DNA of 64,000 nt from Mesoflavibacter profundi (GCF_014764305.1 NZ_CP061703.1:62001-126000); one strand, 5' to 3'. Shown: positions 16,366-24,674, counted from the first letter of the stretch. Notes: generated by a model not told the origin, from the sequence alone. Made by a program: numbers and translations.

Positions 16366-17391
16366 ATGAAAACCAATTACAAATATTCGTTTTTATTTCT
16401 TTTAATTGCTCTAATTCTATGTTTTATCTTAAACATTAGTTTGGGATCTGTACAGATTTCATTTTCTACTATAATTGATAGTTTTTTAGTAAAATCATCA
16501 GAATTTTCTAATCAAGAATACATCATTCAAAATTACCGTTTACCTAAAGCGATTACTGCCATTTTAGTTGGTTCTGGCTTAGGTATTTCTGGTTTATTAA
16601 TGCAAACCTTATTTAAAAATCCTTTAGCTGGTCCATTTGTTTTAGGAATTACTTCTGGTGCAAGTCTTGGTGTTGCTTTGGTTATTTTAGGAAGTTCGGT
16701 TTTTGGTGGATTTTTAGCTGCGTTTTTAATTAGTAAATGGAGTTTAGTAATTGCTGCAAGTTTGGGTAGCTTTTTAGTCTTATTACTTGTAATACTAGTT
16801 TCCAACAAGGTAAGAGACACTATGGCTATTCTAATCATTGGATTAATGTTTGGTAGTATTACAGCTGCAATTGTAAGTATACTATCTTATTTTAGTACAG
16901 CAGAGCAGTTACAACAATACATATTTTGGGGATTTGGTAGCTTAGGTGATTTAGATTGGAATGAAGTGACCTTATTTTTAATTTTATACAGCATAGGCTT
17001 AGTATTTACAATAGCATCTATAAAAGCATTAAACACCTTATTACTAGGTGATAACTACGCAAAAAGTTTAGGTATAAATTTAAAGAGAAGCCGTTTAATA
17101 ATAATTTTAGCGACTAGTTTGCTAGCTGGTACAATTACTGCGTTTGCAGGACCAATTGCTTTTATTGGACTAGCTATTCCGCATGTTACAAGACAACTTT
17201 TTAAAACGTCTAATCATCAAGTATTAATTCCAGCTGTATTATTAATTGGTGCTATAATTATGTTAATTTGCGATTGTATCGCCCAATTACCAAATAGCGA
17301 ATATACATTACCTATTAATGCTATTACTGCGCTTATTGGTGCGCCAGTTGTTATTTGGTTATTAGTTAGACAACGTAAAATGATATTTTAG
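16366..17391 (+). CDS. FecCD/BtuC-family ABC permease
   Basis: 341-residue integral inner-membrane protein with about ten hydrophobic segments, the FecCD family pattern. Hallmarks visible are RLPKAITAILVGSGLGISG near residues 57-75, NPLAGPFVLGITSGASLG near 85-102, and the cytoplasmic coupling segment GPIAFIGLAIPHVTRQL near 262-278. A homodimer would form the channel for the substrate passed on by the upstream binding protein. It lies 54 bp after the binding-protein gene and 84 bp before the ATPase gene, the latter gap holding a heptamer array and a hairpin. Confidence 0.92.
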   Translation: MKTNYKYSFLFLLIALILCFILNISLGSVQISFSTIIDSFLVKSSEFSNQEYIIQNYRLPKAITAILVGSGLGISGLLMQTLFKNPLAGPFVLGITSGASLGVALVILGSSVFGGFLAAFLISKWSLVIAASLGSFLVLLLVILVSNKVRDTMAILIIGLMFGSITAAIVSILSYFSTAEQLQQYIFWGFGSLGDLDWNEVTLFLILYSIGLVFTIASIKALNTLLLGDNYAKSLGINLKRSRLIIILATSLLAGTITAFAGPIAFIGLAIPHVTRQLFKTSNHQVLIPAVLLIGAIIMLICDCIAQLPNSEYTLPINAITALIGAPVVIWLLVRQRKMIF

Positions 17392-17426
17392 ATTAGAGAA
17401 TAGACTATAGAAAATAGAACATAGAT
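17392..17426. repeat. Heptamer tandem array, 5 x nnTAGAn
   Basis: Starting at the base after the permease stop, five 7-bp units (attagag, aatagac, tatagaa, aatagaa, catagat) share TAGA in strict 7-bp register. It is the same kind of element as the arrays in the riboswitch but with another core. Confidence 0.75.
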
Positions 17427-17439
17427 AAAAAGACTTGTT

Positions 17440-17460
17440 ATTCCGAACTAGATGCGGAAT
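17440..17460. repeat. Intergenic hairpin next to the heptamer array
   Basis: ATTCCG and CGGAAT pair around a 9-base loop (aactagatg), between the permease and ATPase genes. There is no T run, so it is not a typical terminator; it may belong to a dispersed intergenic repeat or stabilise an mRNA end. Confidence 0.5.
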
Positions 17461-17475
17461 CCATAAAAACAAAAT

Positions 17476-18270
17476 TTGAGTGAATTAAATAAACATATCA
17501 TCCTAAAAACCCAAAATTTAGACATTGGTTATTTGTCTAAAAAGAAAGAAACTCCTGTTGCTAAAAACATAAACATTAATCTAAATAAAGGTGAATTAAT
17601 TGCTATTGTTGGCGGTAATGGCATAGGAAAATCTACATTATTAAGAACACTAACCAAAGTACAACCTGCTTTAAATGGTGATATTTTTATTAATGAAAAA
17701 CCGCTAAAGAGTTATAATAATCAAGAATTAGCAACAACACTTAGTGTTGTATTAACCGAAACTGTGTCGTCTAAAAATCTTTCTATAATAGAACTAATTG
17801 CTTTAGGAAGACAACCATACACCAATTGGATTGGTAATCTTACAGACAATGACAAAAATGCAGTAAACAATGCTATTACCTTAACTAATATAGACAGTTT
17901 AAAACATAAAAAATGTTACGAGCTTAGTGACGGACAATTACAAAAAGTAATGATTGCAAGAGCCTTAGCGCAAGACACACCAATTATTATTTTAGACGAG
18001 CCAACAACGCATCTAGATATGTATCACAAAGCATATCTTTTAAAACTTTTGAAGCGATTAACTGTAGATACTGGAAAAACTATTATTTTCTCTTCTCACG
18101 AGATTGATTTAGCCATTCAACTTTGTGACAGTATGGTTGTAATGACAAAAGACCAAGTGGTTTCTGATCAACCATGTAACCTTATTTCAAAAGGTGTTTT
18201 TGAAAGTCTTTTCCCTAAAGATTTGATTGTTTTTGATGAAAAAACAGGAAGTTTTAGAGTGAAGAAATAG
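17476..18270 (+). CDS. ABC transporter ATPase, BtuD/FecE type
   Basis: 264-residue ATP-binding subunit of the corrinoid-type importer. Walker A is GGNGIGKST at residues 46-54, the signature is LSDGQ at 150-154 (third residue D instead of the usual G, as in many FecE-type ATPases), and Walker B with the following D-loop is IIILDEPTTHLD near 170-181, then SSHEIDLA with the switch His. The start must be the TTG at 17476, because an in-frame stop lies at 17464-17466 and there is no Met before Walker A. It is the last gene of the plus-strand btu-type operon. Confidence 0.9.
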   Translation: MSELNKHIILKTQNLDIGYLSKKKETPVAKNININLNKGELIAIVGGNGIGKSTLLRTLTKVQPALNGDIFINEKPLKSYNNQELATTLSVVLTETVSSKNLSIIELIALGRQPYTNWIGNLTDNDKNAVNNAITLTNIDSLKHKKCYELSDGQLQKVMIARALAQDTPIIILDEPTTHLDMYHKAYLLKLLKRLTVDTGKTIIFSSHEIDLAIQLCDSMVVMTKDQVVSDQPCNLISKGVFESLFPKDLIVFDEKTGSFRVKK

Positions 18271-18316
18271 TTGAGAAAACTTTTTAACTTGTAGATTTCA
18301 ACTTATAACTTTATTT

Positions 18317-18324
18317 TATCTTTG
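18317..18324 (+). promoter_or_regulatory. -7 element for rmuC
   Basis: TATCTTTG matches TAnnTTTG exactly, 18 bp before the rmuC ATG. No TTG is seen at the usual -33 distance. Confidence 0.5.
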
Positions 18325-18342
18325 AAAAAATCAATTTTTTAA

Positions 18343-19728
18343 ATGAGCGATAACATCATTCTTATTATAGCGATACTTATTTCGGCAGCTATTGGCGGTT
18401 ATTTGGGTATGCTTTTTACCAAACTAAAAAGTAAAAGCGAAAAAAGTACTTTAGAGGAAAGAAATGCCAATATTCAGCAACAATTTAACGACTTTAAAGC
18501 CTTTCACGAAAGTGAAAACCAAAAACAAAACGAGGCTTTTAATCTTCAATTAAATGAATTACGTCAACAAATTGCTAAAACCGAAAACGAGCGTGAAGAC
18601 ATTAGACGCGAAAAAGAATTTTTAAACGCAGAACTTACAAGACGTAATACAGAATATGACAACCTTCAACAACAAAATTTAAAACGTGATGAAGAGTTAG
18701 CGCAACAACAAGAACAATTACGTAAAGATTTTGAGTTATTGGCTAACAAAATTCTTGAAGAAAAATCAAATAAATTTACAGAGCAGAATAAAGAAAATAT
18801 CAAGAATATTTTAAATCCTTTACAGGAGAAAATTCTAACCTTCGAGAAAAAAGTTGAAGACACACAAAAGGAAAGCATAAGCATGCATAGTGCTTTAAAA
18901 GAACAATTATTGGGCTTAAAAGACCTAAATCAACAAATGACTAAAGAAGCCACAAACCTTACTAGAGCATTAAAAGGCGATAGTAAAATGCAAGGAAATT
19001 GGGGCGAATTAGTACTAGAACGTGTTCTTGAAAAATCTGGTTTAGAAAAGGACCGCGAGTATTTTGTGCAGCAAAGTTTTACTCGTGCAGATGGAACACG
19101 CGTGTTGCCAGATGTCGTGTTACACTTACCGGACAACAAAAAAATGATTATTGACAGTAAAGTGTCTTTAACCGATTACGAACGCTATGTTAATGCAGAT
19201 GAAGACGAACGCGCAATATTTTTAAAAGCGCACTTAAACTCAATAAAAAAACATATCGAGCAATTATCTGAAAAAAATTATCAAGATTTATACGATATAG
19301 AATCGCCAGATTTTGTTCTTCTTTTTATCCCAATAGAACCAGCATTTGCAATAGCAATAAATGAAGATAATACGCTTTACAACAAAGCTTTTGAGAAAAA
19401 TATTGTAATTGTAACACCGTCTACATTATTGGCGACTTTAAGAACGGTAGATAGTATGTGGAACAACGAAAAGCAACAACAAAATGCTATCGAAATTGCA
19501 CGTCAAGCAGGTGCATTGTATGATAAATTTGAAGGTTTAGTTAAAGATTTAACCGGAGTTGGTAAAAAGTTAGACGATGCTAAAAAGGACTATTCTTCTG
19601 CAATGAATAAGTTAGTAGAAGGACGAGGAAACTTAATTACCAGTGTAGAAAAAATTAAAAAATTAGGTGCTAAAGCCAAAAAATCGTTACCAGAAAATAT
19701 TGTAAAACGAGCGCATAGCGACGATTAA
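18343..19728 (+). CDS. rmuC: DNA recombination protein RmuC
   Basis: 461 residues: one N-terminal transmembrane helix (about residues 4-26, IILIIAILISAAIGGYLGML), a long coiled coil rich in Q, E and R (about 35-200), then the RmuC domain with GNWGELVLERVLEKSGL near 217-233 and TRVLPDVVLHLPDNKKMIIDSKVSLTDYERY near 250-280. The D-x-K segment (IIDSKVS) fits a PD-(D/E)XK nuclease-like core. RmuC limits rearrangements between inverted repeats in E. coli. The gene is followed 10 bp later by a small membrane-protein gene, the start of a likely four-gene unit to 20902. Confidence 0.93.
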   Translation: MSDNIILIIAILISAAIGGYLGMLFTKLKSKSEKSTLEERNANIQQQFNDFKAFHESENQKQNEAFNLQLNELRQQIAKTENEREDIRREKEFLNAELTRRNTEYDNLQQQNLKRDEELAQQQEQLRKDFELLANKILEEKSNKFTEQNKENIKNILNPLQEKILTFEKKVEDTQKESISMHSALKEQLLGLKDLNQQMTKEATNLTRALKGDSKMQGNWGELVLERVLEKSGLEKDREYFVQQSFTRADGTRVLPDVVLHLPDNKKMIIDSKVSLTDYERYVNADEDERAIFLKAHLNSIKKHIEQLSEKNYQDLYDIESPDFVLLFIPIEPAFAIAINEDNTLYNKAFEKNIVIVTPSTLLATLRTVDSMWNNEKQQQNAIEIARQAGALYDKFEGLVKDLTGVGKKLDDAKKDYSSAMNKLVEGRGNLITSVEKIKKLGAKAKKSLPENIVKRAHSDD

Positions 19729-19738
19729 AATTATTTAT

Positions 19739-20089
19739 ATGAAATTCTTAATTAAATCCATTATAGTAATCCTTTTAATAGTTATAGGCTACTTTGCCTT
19801 TATCTACTTTGTACCTTACAGCGAAGGCGTTAGAGCTGGAGAACTCGTAAAGTTTAGTAAAAAAGGTGTCATGTTTAAAACTTGGGAAGGCGAAATAAGT
19901 CAAGGTGTTAGCGAAGCGCAAATATTTAAGTTTTCTGTAGAAAAAGGAAAATCTCAAGTTATTGAAGATTTAAATAAATATCAAGGTCAGTTTGTAAAAC
20001 TATCTTATGTAGAGCGTTATCAAAGTTTTTTCTGGCTTGGTGATACTAAATATTTTATAACTAAAGTTGAAGAAAAAGAGCGTAATTAA
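19739..20089 (+). CDS. Membrane-anchored small protein, unknown
   Basis: 116 residues with one N-terminal transmembrane helix (about 5-26, IKSIIVILLIVIGYFAFIYF) and a small, mainly beta, extracytoplasmic domain (GVRAGELVKFSKKGVMFKTW, then GQFVKLSYVERYQSFFWLG). The GxxVKFSxKGxxFKTWEG pattern is shared by a flavobacterial family that some databases mislabel as 6-phosphogluconate dehydrogenase; nothing here supports an enzyme. It lies 10 bp after rmuC and 7 bp before the next gene, so it is co-transcribed with them. Confidence 0.8.
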   Translation: MKFLIKSIIVILLIVIGYFAFIYFVPYSEGVRAGELVKFSKKGVMFKTWEGEISQGVSEAQIFKFSVEKGKSQVIEDLNKYQGQFVKLSYVERYQSFFWLGDTKYFITKVEEKERN

Positions 20090-20096
20090 CATCTAA

Positions 20097-20348
20097 ATGT
20101 CTAATAAAACTTTATATACAATTAATAGATGGCTATTAAGAGCTAGATATATTTTTGTTTTTATATTGGGTGCAAGTTTACTTTCATTAGGCCTAGAATC
20201 TATTGTTCAACCTATTTTAGAAACAAGTAATAAAGAGTTACAAACAGTTATTACTGTTAGTGCAATTATATTTGGGTTAATTTTTATTGTATTTGGGTTT
20301 TACTACAAAAAAGACATTGAAATTTATATTAGACAACAACAATTATGA
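20097..20348 (+). CDS. Two-helix membrane protein, unknown
   Basis: 83 residues with two hydrophobic segments (about 16-33 and 47-70) and short polar ends, so a small inner-membrane protein. No family is recognised. Its stop overlaps the ATG of the thioesterase gene by 4 bp, showing translational coupling with it. Confidence 0.78.
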   Translation: MSNKTLYTINRWLLRARYIFVFILGASLLSLGLESIVQPILETSNKELQTVITVSAIIFGLIFIVFGFYYKKDIEIYIRQQQL

Positions 20349-20902
20349 GTAATAAATCCTATAAAAAAGTAGATGCATCTCGTGTAAGTATTTCGCAATT
20401 AATGCAACCTTCACACTCTAATTTTGGAGGAAAAATTCATGGTGGTTACATTTTAAATTTAATGGATCAAATTGCGTTTGCGTGTGCTTCAAAACACTCA
20501 GAAACTTACTGTGTAACTGCAAGTGTAGATACTGTAGACTTTTTAAATCCAATAGAAATTGGCGAGCTTGTTACCATGAAAGCATCGGTAAATTTTGTAG
20601 GTAATACATCTATGGTAGTTGGTATTAGAGTAGAATCTGAAAACATACAAACTGGAGCTGTAAAACATTGCAACTCATCTTACTTTACTATGGTTGCAAA
20701 AAATAATGACGGAACTTCTAAAAAAGTTCCTGGTCTAATTTTAAATGATAAAAATGAAGTGAAACGTTTTTTAAAAGCCATTAAACGAATGGAAACTAAA
20801 AAACAACGTCAAAACGAATTTGACAGTGAAGATTTCTCGCATGTAGATTACTTACCAATACTTGATAAATACAAGGTTAAAATAGAATTGTCAGATTACT
20901 AA
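20345..20902 (+). CDS. Acyl-CoA thioesterase (hotdog fold)
   Basis: 185-residue hotdog-fold thioesterase of the YciA/BFIT type, hydrolysing acyl-CoA to free acid and CoA. The N-terminal domain has SQLMQPSHSNFGGKIHGGYI with the conserved HGG preceding the hotdog helix and the catalytic-type acid in LNLMDQIAFACASKHS, then the strands TASVDTVDFLNPIEIGELV and MVVGIRVESENI. The C-terminal 50 residues are charged and helical. It overlaps the upstream gene by 4 bp (ATGA). The acyl-chain preference is not predictable here. Confidence 0.9.
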   Translation: MSNKSYKKVDASRVSISQLMQPSHSNFGGKIHGGYILNLMDQIAFACASKHSETYCVTASVDTVDFLNPIEIGELVTMKASVNFVGNTSMVVGIRVESENIQTGAVKHCNSSYFTMVAKNNDGTSKKVPGLILNDKNEVKRFLKAIKRMETKKQRQNEFDSEDFSHVDYLPILDKYKVKIELSDY

Positions 20903-20972
20903 TTTTTTTTCTTTTAAATTAAGTATTTGCAAAAAATATGTTAATTTAGTTAAAAAAGAAAAATTTAAAGCT

Positions 20973-21350
20973 ATGAAAAGAAAGATATTAATCTTTTTAG
21001 GCCTAATTTGTATAGGCTTATTTTTCACTTACAACTACATCTACCAAGACCATAGAAACATTGCTAACGAAAAAGCCCAATTTAGTATCGAGGCTAACTT
21101 ATTAAAAAAGCAATTCCAAGATAATCCTTCTGCTGCTCAACAAAAATTTTTAGACCAAACCATTGAGGTTTCTGGAAAAGTAACAGCTATAGATACAAAC
21201 TATATTACACTTAACAATTTAGTGTTTTGTAGCATGCCTAAACCGGTAAACATTAAATTAAATTCCACTTGTACTATTAAAGGTCGTTTTATTGGCTACG
21301 ACGATTTATTAGAAGAAATTAAACTAGACCAATGTACTTTAACTAACTAA
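20973..21350 (+). CDS. OB-fold (tRNA_anti-like) membrane-anchored protein
   Basis: 125 residues: one N-terminal hydrophobic helix (about 4-22) anchors it, followed by a helical stretch and an OB-fold domain of the tRNA_anti-like type (QTIEVSGKVTAIDTNYITL through CTIKGRFIGYDDLLEEIKLD). In this family the OB domain is extracytoplasmic and is not known to bind nucleic acid. It is first of a four-gene unit with a DUF5777 barrel, a c-type cytochrome and a YceI protein; the spacing is 10 bp to the next gene. Confidence 0.82.
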   Translation: MKRKILIFLGLICIGLFFTYNYIYQDHRNIANEKAQFSIEANLLKKQFQDNPSAAQQKFLDQTIEVSGKVTAIDTNYITLNNLVFCSMPKPVNIKLNSTCTIKGRFIGYDDLLEEIKLDQCTLTN

Positions 21351-21360
21351 TTTTAAATTT

Positions 21361-22203
21361 ATGAAAAAAATATTTTTACTTCTATTTTGCTTACCTATAT
21401 TTTGCTTCTCTCAAGACGATTTATTAGAAGAAATAGATAGCGATGAAGATAATAATTACGCAACAGCAACATTTAAAGGACTTAAAATTGTAAATTTTGA
21501 ATCCACTAAATTAGTTGCAAAAAAGGAATTTACATTTGTAGTTGCCCATCGTTTTGGAAGCTTAGAAAATGGATTAGAAACCTTTTTTGGTTTAGACGAT
21601 GCGGTAACCAGACTAAACTTTATTTACGGAATAAATGATGCAATTAACATTAGTGTTTCAAGAAGTTCTTTTCAGAAAATATACGAAAGTGCAATAAAAT
21701 ATAGACTTACAAGACAAAGTGATAATTTTCCGTTTACTATAGTTGGCTACAACTCTATATTAGTTAATACAGCACTAGACAAAAATAACTATCCTAAATT
21801 AGAATTTAATGATAGATTAGGCTATACTACACAAGTATTAATAGCAAGAAAAGTGAGTGACAAACTTTCTTTAGAGCTTGCTCCTACTGTCTTCCACGAT
21901 AATTTTGTTTTAGATAATAACCAAGATAATACACAATATGCTTTAGGAATGGGTACAAGATATAAATTAGGTAAACGCTGGTCATTAAATGCAGATTATG
22001 GTTGGCATTTAAATAGATCTAGTACTTCACCTTTTAAAAATCCTTTATCTATAGGAATAGATTTAGAAACTGGTGGACATGTTTTTCAAATGCATTTCAC
22101 CAATTCTCAAGCAATGAATACTAATGGATTTTTAGGACAAGCAACAGGAGAATGGTCTGATGGAGACATATATTTTGGTTTTAACCTTAGTAGAAGATTT
22201 TAA
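21361..22203 (+). CDS. DUF5777-family outer-membrane beta-barrel-like protein
   Basis: 280 residues with a signal peptide (MKKIFLLLFCLPIFCFSQ) and an otherwise beta-rich, alternating-hydrophobic sequence ending in F (FNLSRRF), the usual C-terminal signal of outer-membrane barrels. The DUF5777 pattern is seen in ATFKGLKIVNFESTKLVAKK near the N-terminus and FVVAHRFGSLENGLETFFGL. It is located between the OB-fold and cytochrome genes in one unit. The function is unknown; its neighbours suggest a role in an envelope redox or transport module. Confidence 0.83.
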   Translation: MKKIFLLLFCLPIFCFSQDDLLEEIDSDEDNNYATATFKGLKIVNFESTKLVAKKEFTFVVAHRFGSLENGLETFFGLDDAVTRLNFIYGINDAINISVSRSSFQKIYESAIKYRLTRQSDNFPFTIVGYNSILVNTALDKNNYPKLEFNDRLGYTTQVLIARKVSDKLSLELAPTVFHDNFVLDNNQDNTQYALGMGTRYKLGKRWSLNADYGWHLNRSSTSPFKNPLSIGIDLETGGHVFQMHFTNSQAMNTNGFLGQATGEWSDGDIYFGFNLSRRF

Positions 22204-22224
22204 AAAAATGAAAAAAGAAAAAAT

Positions 22225-22596
22225 ATGAAAAAAGGAACATTTTTAATAGCTGTAATTGTAACTATTCTTGCTTTTAACTGCTCAAATAATAGTGAGGACG
22301 ACTTAACAGATGTAAGTCCAGTACAACAAGGAGAACTTATCACCTATACAGAACATATAAAACCAATAATTGATAACAATTGTGTGTTTTGTCATGATAA
22401 TCCACCTGTAAATGGTGCGCCAAACAGTCTTGTTAACTATGAAGATGTAAAAGCATCTGCTGAAAATAATCTTTTAGACAGAATCTCTAGACAAGCTAGT
22501 GAAAGTGGAGCAATGCCTTTAGGCGGACCAAGATTACCACAAAACTCTATTGATTTAGTAGAACAATGGATTGCAGATGGTTTATTAGAAAACTAA
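22225..22596 (+). CDS. c-type cytochrome lipoprotein
   Basis: 123 residues. A lipoprotein signal ends LAFNCS (C19), followed by a single haem c attachment site C53-V-F-C56-H57 and a candidate distal ligand M97 in SGAMPLGGPRLP, with a terminal helix SIDLVEQWIADGLLEN, the standard ending of this cytochrome group. Inferred role: electron carrier anchored to a membrane of the periplasm. It lies between the DUF5777 barrel and the YceI gene. A six-codon frame just upstream ends on the ATG of this gene, but is probably accidental. Confidence 0.88.
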   Translation: MKKGTFLIAVIVTILAFNCSNNSEDDLTDVSPVQQGELITYTEHIKPIIDNNCVFCHDNPPVNGAPNSLVNYEDVKASAENNLLDRISRQASESGAMPLGGPRLPQNSIDLVEQWIADGLLEN

Positions 22597-22635
22597 CATT
22601 GGAATACTTTTTGTTTCCTCTAATAAAAAATAAAG

Positions 22636-23190
22636 ATGAAAAAAATATTAATAGTTTTTACATTACTACTTTTTACTATAAGTGGTATTAGTCAAGATAA
22701 ATATTTAACAAAAACAGGTCATGTAACTTTTGAAGCTTCAGTTCCTTCCTTTGAAGAAGTTAAAGCTACAAACAATTCGACTACAGTAATTTTAAATATT
22801 GAAAATGGGCAGTTTGCAGCTTTAGTTTTTGTAAAAGGATTTAGATTTAAAAACGCCTTAATGGAAGAACATTTTAATGAAAATTATGCTGAATCTGACA
22901 ACTATCCGAAAGCAAATTTTAAAGGAGAAATAATAGACTTTGATATTAATAATATTAATGAAACTAAAACTAAAGTGTATTATAATGGTACGTTAGAGTT
23001 TCATGGAAAAACAAAAGCGGTATCAAATTTACCTATGACTATTTATTTAAGTGACAATAACGAAATTGTACTATCAGGAACTTTAAAAGTCAACGTAGAA
23101 GATTTTGACATAGACATACCAAAAGTGGTAAGCAATAAAGTTTCTAAACAAGTTGAAATAGAATATAATTTCCCTTTAAAAAAGAAATAA
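22636..23190 (+). CDS. YceI-family periplasmic protein
   Basis: 184 residues with a cleaved signal peptide (MKKILIVFTLLLFTISGISQ) and the YceI lipocalin-like barrel that binds isoprenoid chains (polyisoprenoids or quinones). Matching segments are TKTGHVTFEASVPSFEEVKA, MEEHFNENYAESDNYPKANF and YNGTLEFHGKTKAVSNLPM. It is the last gene before a perfect terminator palindrome. Its co-occurrence with a c-type cytochrome suggests a link to quinone or electron-carrier handling in the envelope, which is inference. Confidence 0.93.
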   Translation: MKKILIVFTLLLFTISGISQDKYLTKTGHVTFEASVPSFEEVKATNNSTTVILNIENGQFAALVFVKGFRFKNALMEEHFNENYAESDNYPKANFKGEIIDFDINNINETKTKVYYNGTLEFHGKTKAVSNLPMTIYLSDNNEIVLSGTLKVNVEDFDIDIPKVVSNKVSKQVEIEYNFPLKKK

Positions 23191-23219
23191 AAAAAGCTTT
23201 CCAATTGGAAAGCTTTTTT
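23191..23219. terminator. Bidirectional palindromic terminator
   Basis: AAAAAGCTTTCCAA and TTGGAAAGCTTTTT form a perfect inverted repeat with a T run on the plus strand, ending the cytochrome/YceI unit and the convergent DOMON gene. Confidence 0.88.
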
Positions 23220-23235
23220 TATAAGTAAATATGTT

Positions 23236-24015
23236 TTAAATCTTTACAAATCGTTTGGTTATAGATTTATTATTAGCTTTAGAAATTACTTTAACTAAAT
23301 AAATACTATTATTCCAGTTTGACACATCTATACTTGTTTTAAATTGATTGATAGATGTTGTGTAAATTCTTTTTCCTAAAACATTATAAACTTCAATACT
23401 TAATTCATCTGTATTAAAGCTAGGCAATTCTAAATTAAGTTGTGTTGAAGCTGGATTAGGATATAATTTTACGTTTGATAAATTTTCAAAAGAATCCACA
23501 CTTAAAGTAGACGTCGTCGTTGCTGTAGCACCACCTTTAGTACTTCCATGATATCCAAAACTTAAACTAGATCCTTTAGCCCATAATAAAGGAAATGTAG
23601 TCTCAGAAGTTGGAAATACATAATCATTAGAATCTCCAGTATTAATAGCTCTTGTTGCTATTAAAGTTCTTACTCCTGCAGCTGTAGTATTGCTACTAAC
23701 AGTCCAATCTTGACTACCATCTAAATTTGGTGTTCCTGTTCCAGAAGGCATATTTCTGTCTTGTAAACCAACTGAATTAAAAACAACAGCATCATCACCT
23801 AAGTTACCCATGCTGTTTCCAGATGCTACTCCAGGCGCAACACCTAACCAAACATTATCAGGCCCAATCATAGTCATAGTTACTAATCCTGTACCAGAGT
23901 CTATATCAAACTGTACAGTATAATCTGCTGCCAAAGACACAGCACCTGTTGTCCATGATTGACTAAATGCAAATGGCGCAGTAATTAAAAAAAGTAATAA
24001 AGTAATTTTTCTCAT
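23236..24015 (-). CDS. Secreted DOMON-domain protein with T9SS sorting domain
   Basis: 259 residues from the ATG at 24015; a TTG at 24021 is possible but less likely. After a signal peptide (cleavage near AFSQ) comes a DOMON (DoH) domain, about residues 20-165: PDNVWLGVAPG, then NSMGNLGDDAVVF, ending with WAKGSSLSFGYHGSTKGG. M69 and H156 occupy the positions of the Met/His haem b ligands of cellobiose dehydrogenase-type DOMON domains. The last 80 residues are a T9SS type A sorting domain (VKLYPNPASTQLNLEL to ITKRFVKI), so the protein is exported across the outer membrane. It is 2 bp after the ankyrin gene and convergent with the cytochrome/YceI unit. A haem cofactor is inferred, not proven. 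Confidence 0.82.
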   Translation of the reverse strand: MRKITLLLFLITAPFAFSQSWTTGAVSLAADYTVQFDIDSGTGLVTMTMIGPDNVWLGVAPGVASGNSMGNLGDDAVVFNSVGLQDRNMPSGTGTPNLDGSQDWTVSSNTTAAGVRTLIATRAINTGDSNDYVFPTSETTFPLLWAKGSSLSFGYHGSTKGGATATTTSTLSVDSFENLSNVKLYPNPASTQLNLELPSFNTDELSIEVYNVLGKRIYTTSINQFKTSIDVSNWNNSIYLVKVISKANNKSITKRFVKI

Positions 24016-24017
24016 AA

Positions 24018-24593
24018 TCAATTTTTATTAATATTCAACAATTTATTTAAGGTATCGTCATTATAACTTATTGCAAAATCCATAGCAGATTTACCTACAT
24101 TATTCTTGATAGAAAAATCTGCATTAGAATTTATAAGTAATTCAATTATTTTATAATTTCTAAACAGTACAGCATAATGCATTGCAGTTGCTCCTTGAGA
24201 ATCTTGAAGGTTTGTTTTTGCATTATTGTCTAATAAAATTTTAACTATTTTGTCATAACCTTTGTAGGTTGCTGCCATTAGTGGCGTACCAAATTTAGAA
24301 TTTCCGTTAATGTCTTCTACTTTGTCGGCTAAAAATAATGCAACATTAGAATTACCATTATAACAAGCTATTGTTAATGGAGTATAGCCTTGTTCATTTT
24401 TTTGATTAATTAAATTTTTATCTTTAGAATAAAGTGTTTCAATGTCCTCAATAGATCCTGTTCTACTTATTTCAAAAATGTCTGTTTGAGAATAGACATT
24501 ATAATTAAAAAACAAACAAGAGATAATAAGTGTTGCCCTTATTAAATAGTTAGTTTTAAATTTAAAATTATACATAGCAATTTTCTTTTTCAT
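24018..24593 (-). CDS. Secreted ankyrin-repeat protein
   Basis: 191 residues with a signal-peptide-like hydrophobic stretch (LIRATLIISCLFFNYNVYSQ, residues 17-36) and four ankyrin repeats: GYTPLTIACYNGNSNVALFL, GTPLMAATYKGYDKIVKILL, GATAMHYAVLFRNYKIIELL and a shorter last copy NVGKSAMDFAIS. It would be periplasmic and bind a protein partner. It starts either at 24593 or at the second Met (24575). It precedes the DOMON gene with almost no gap, so the two proteins may interact; small periplasmic ankyrin proteins beside catalase or other haem proteins are known in other bacteria. Confidence 0.85.
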   Translation of the reverse strand: MKKKIAMYNFKFKTNYLIRATLIISCLFFNYNVYSQTDIFEISRTGSIEDIETLYSKDKNLINQKNEQGYTPLTIACYNGNSNVALFLADKVEDINGNSKFGTPLMAATYKGYDKIVKILLDNNAKTNLQDSQGATAMHYAVLFRNYKIIELLINSNADFSIKNNVGKSAMDFAISYNDDTLNKLLNINKN

Positions 24594-24674
24594 TTAAAAA
24601 TAATTTTTTTTATGTAATATTCCTAATATTAAATCCTTAACTTTAAATAATTACCAATAAAGACCTATTATAAA

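Noticed and set aside
22208-22228. Six-codon frame upstream of the cytochrome gene, ending on its ATG
   Set aside because: It is a run of A-rich codons that any AAAAAATGA leader can form; no sign of a regulatory peptide.
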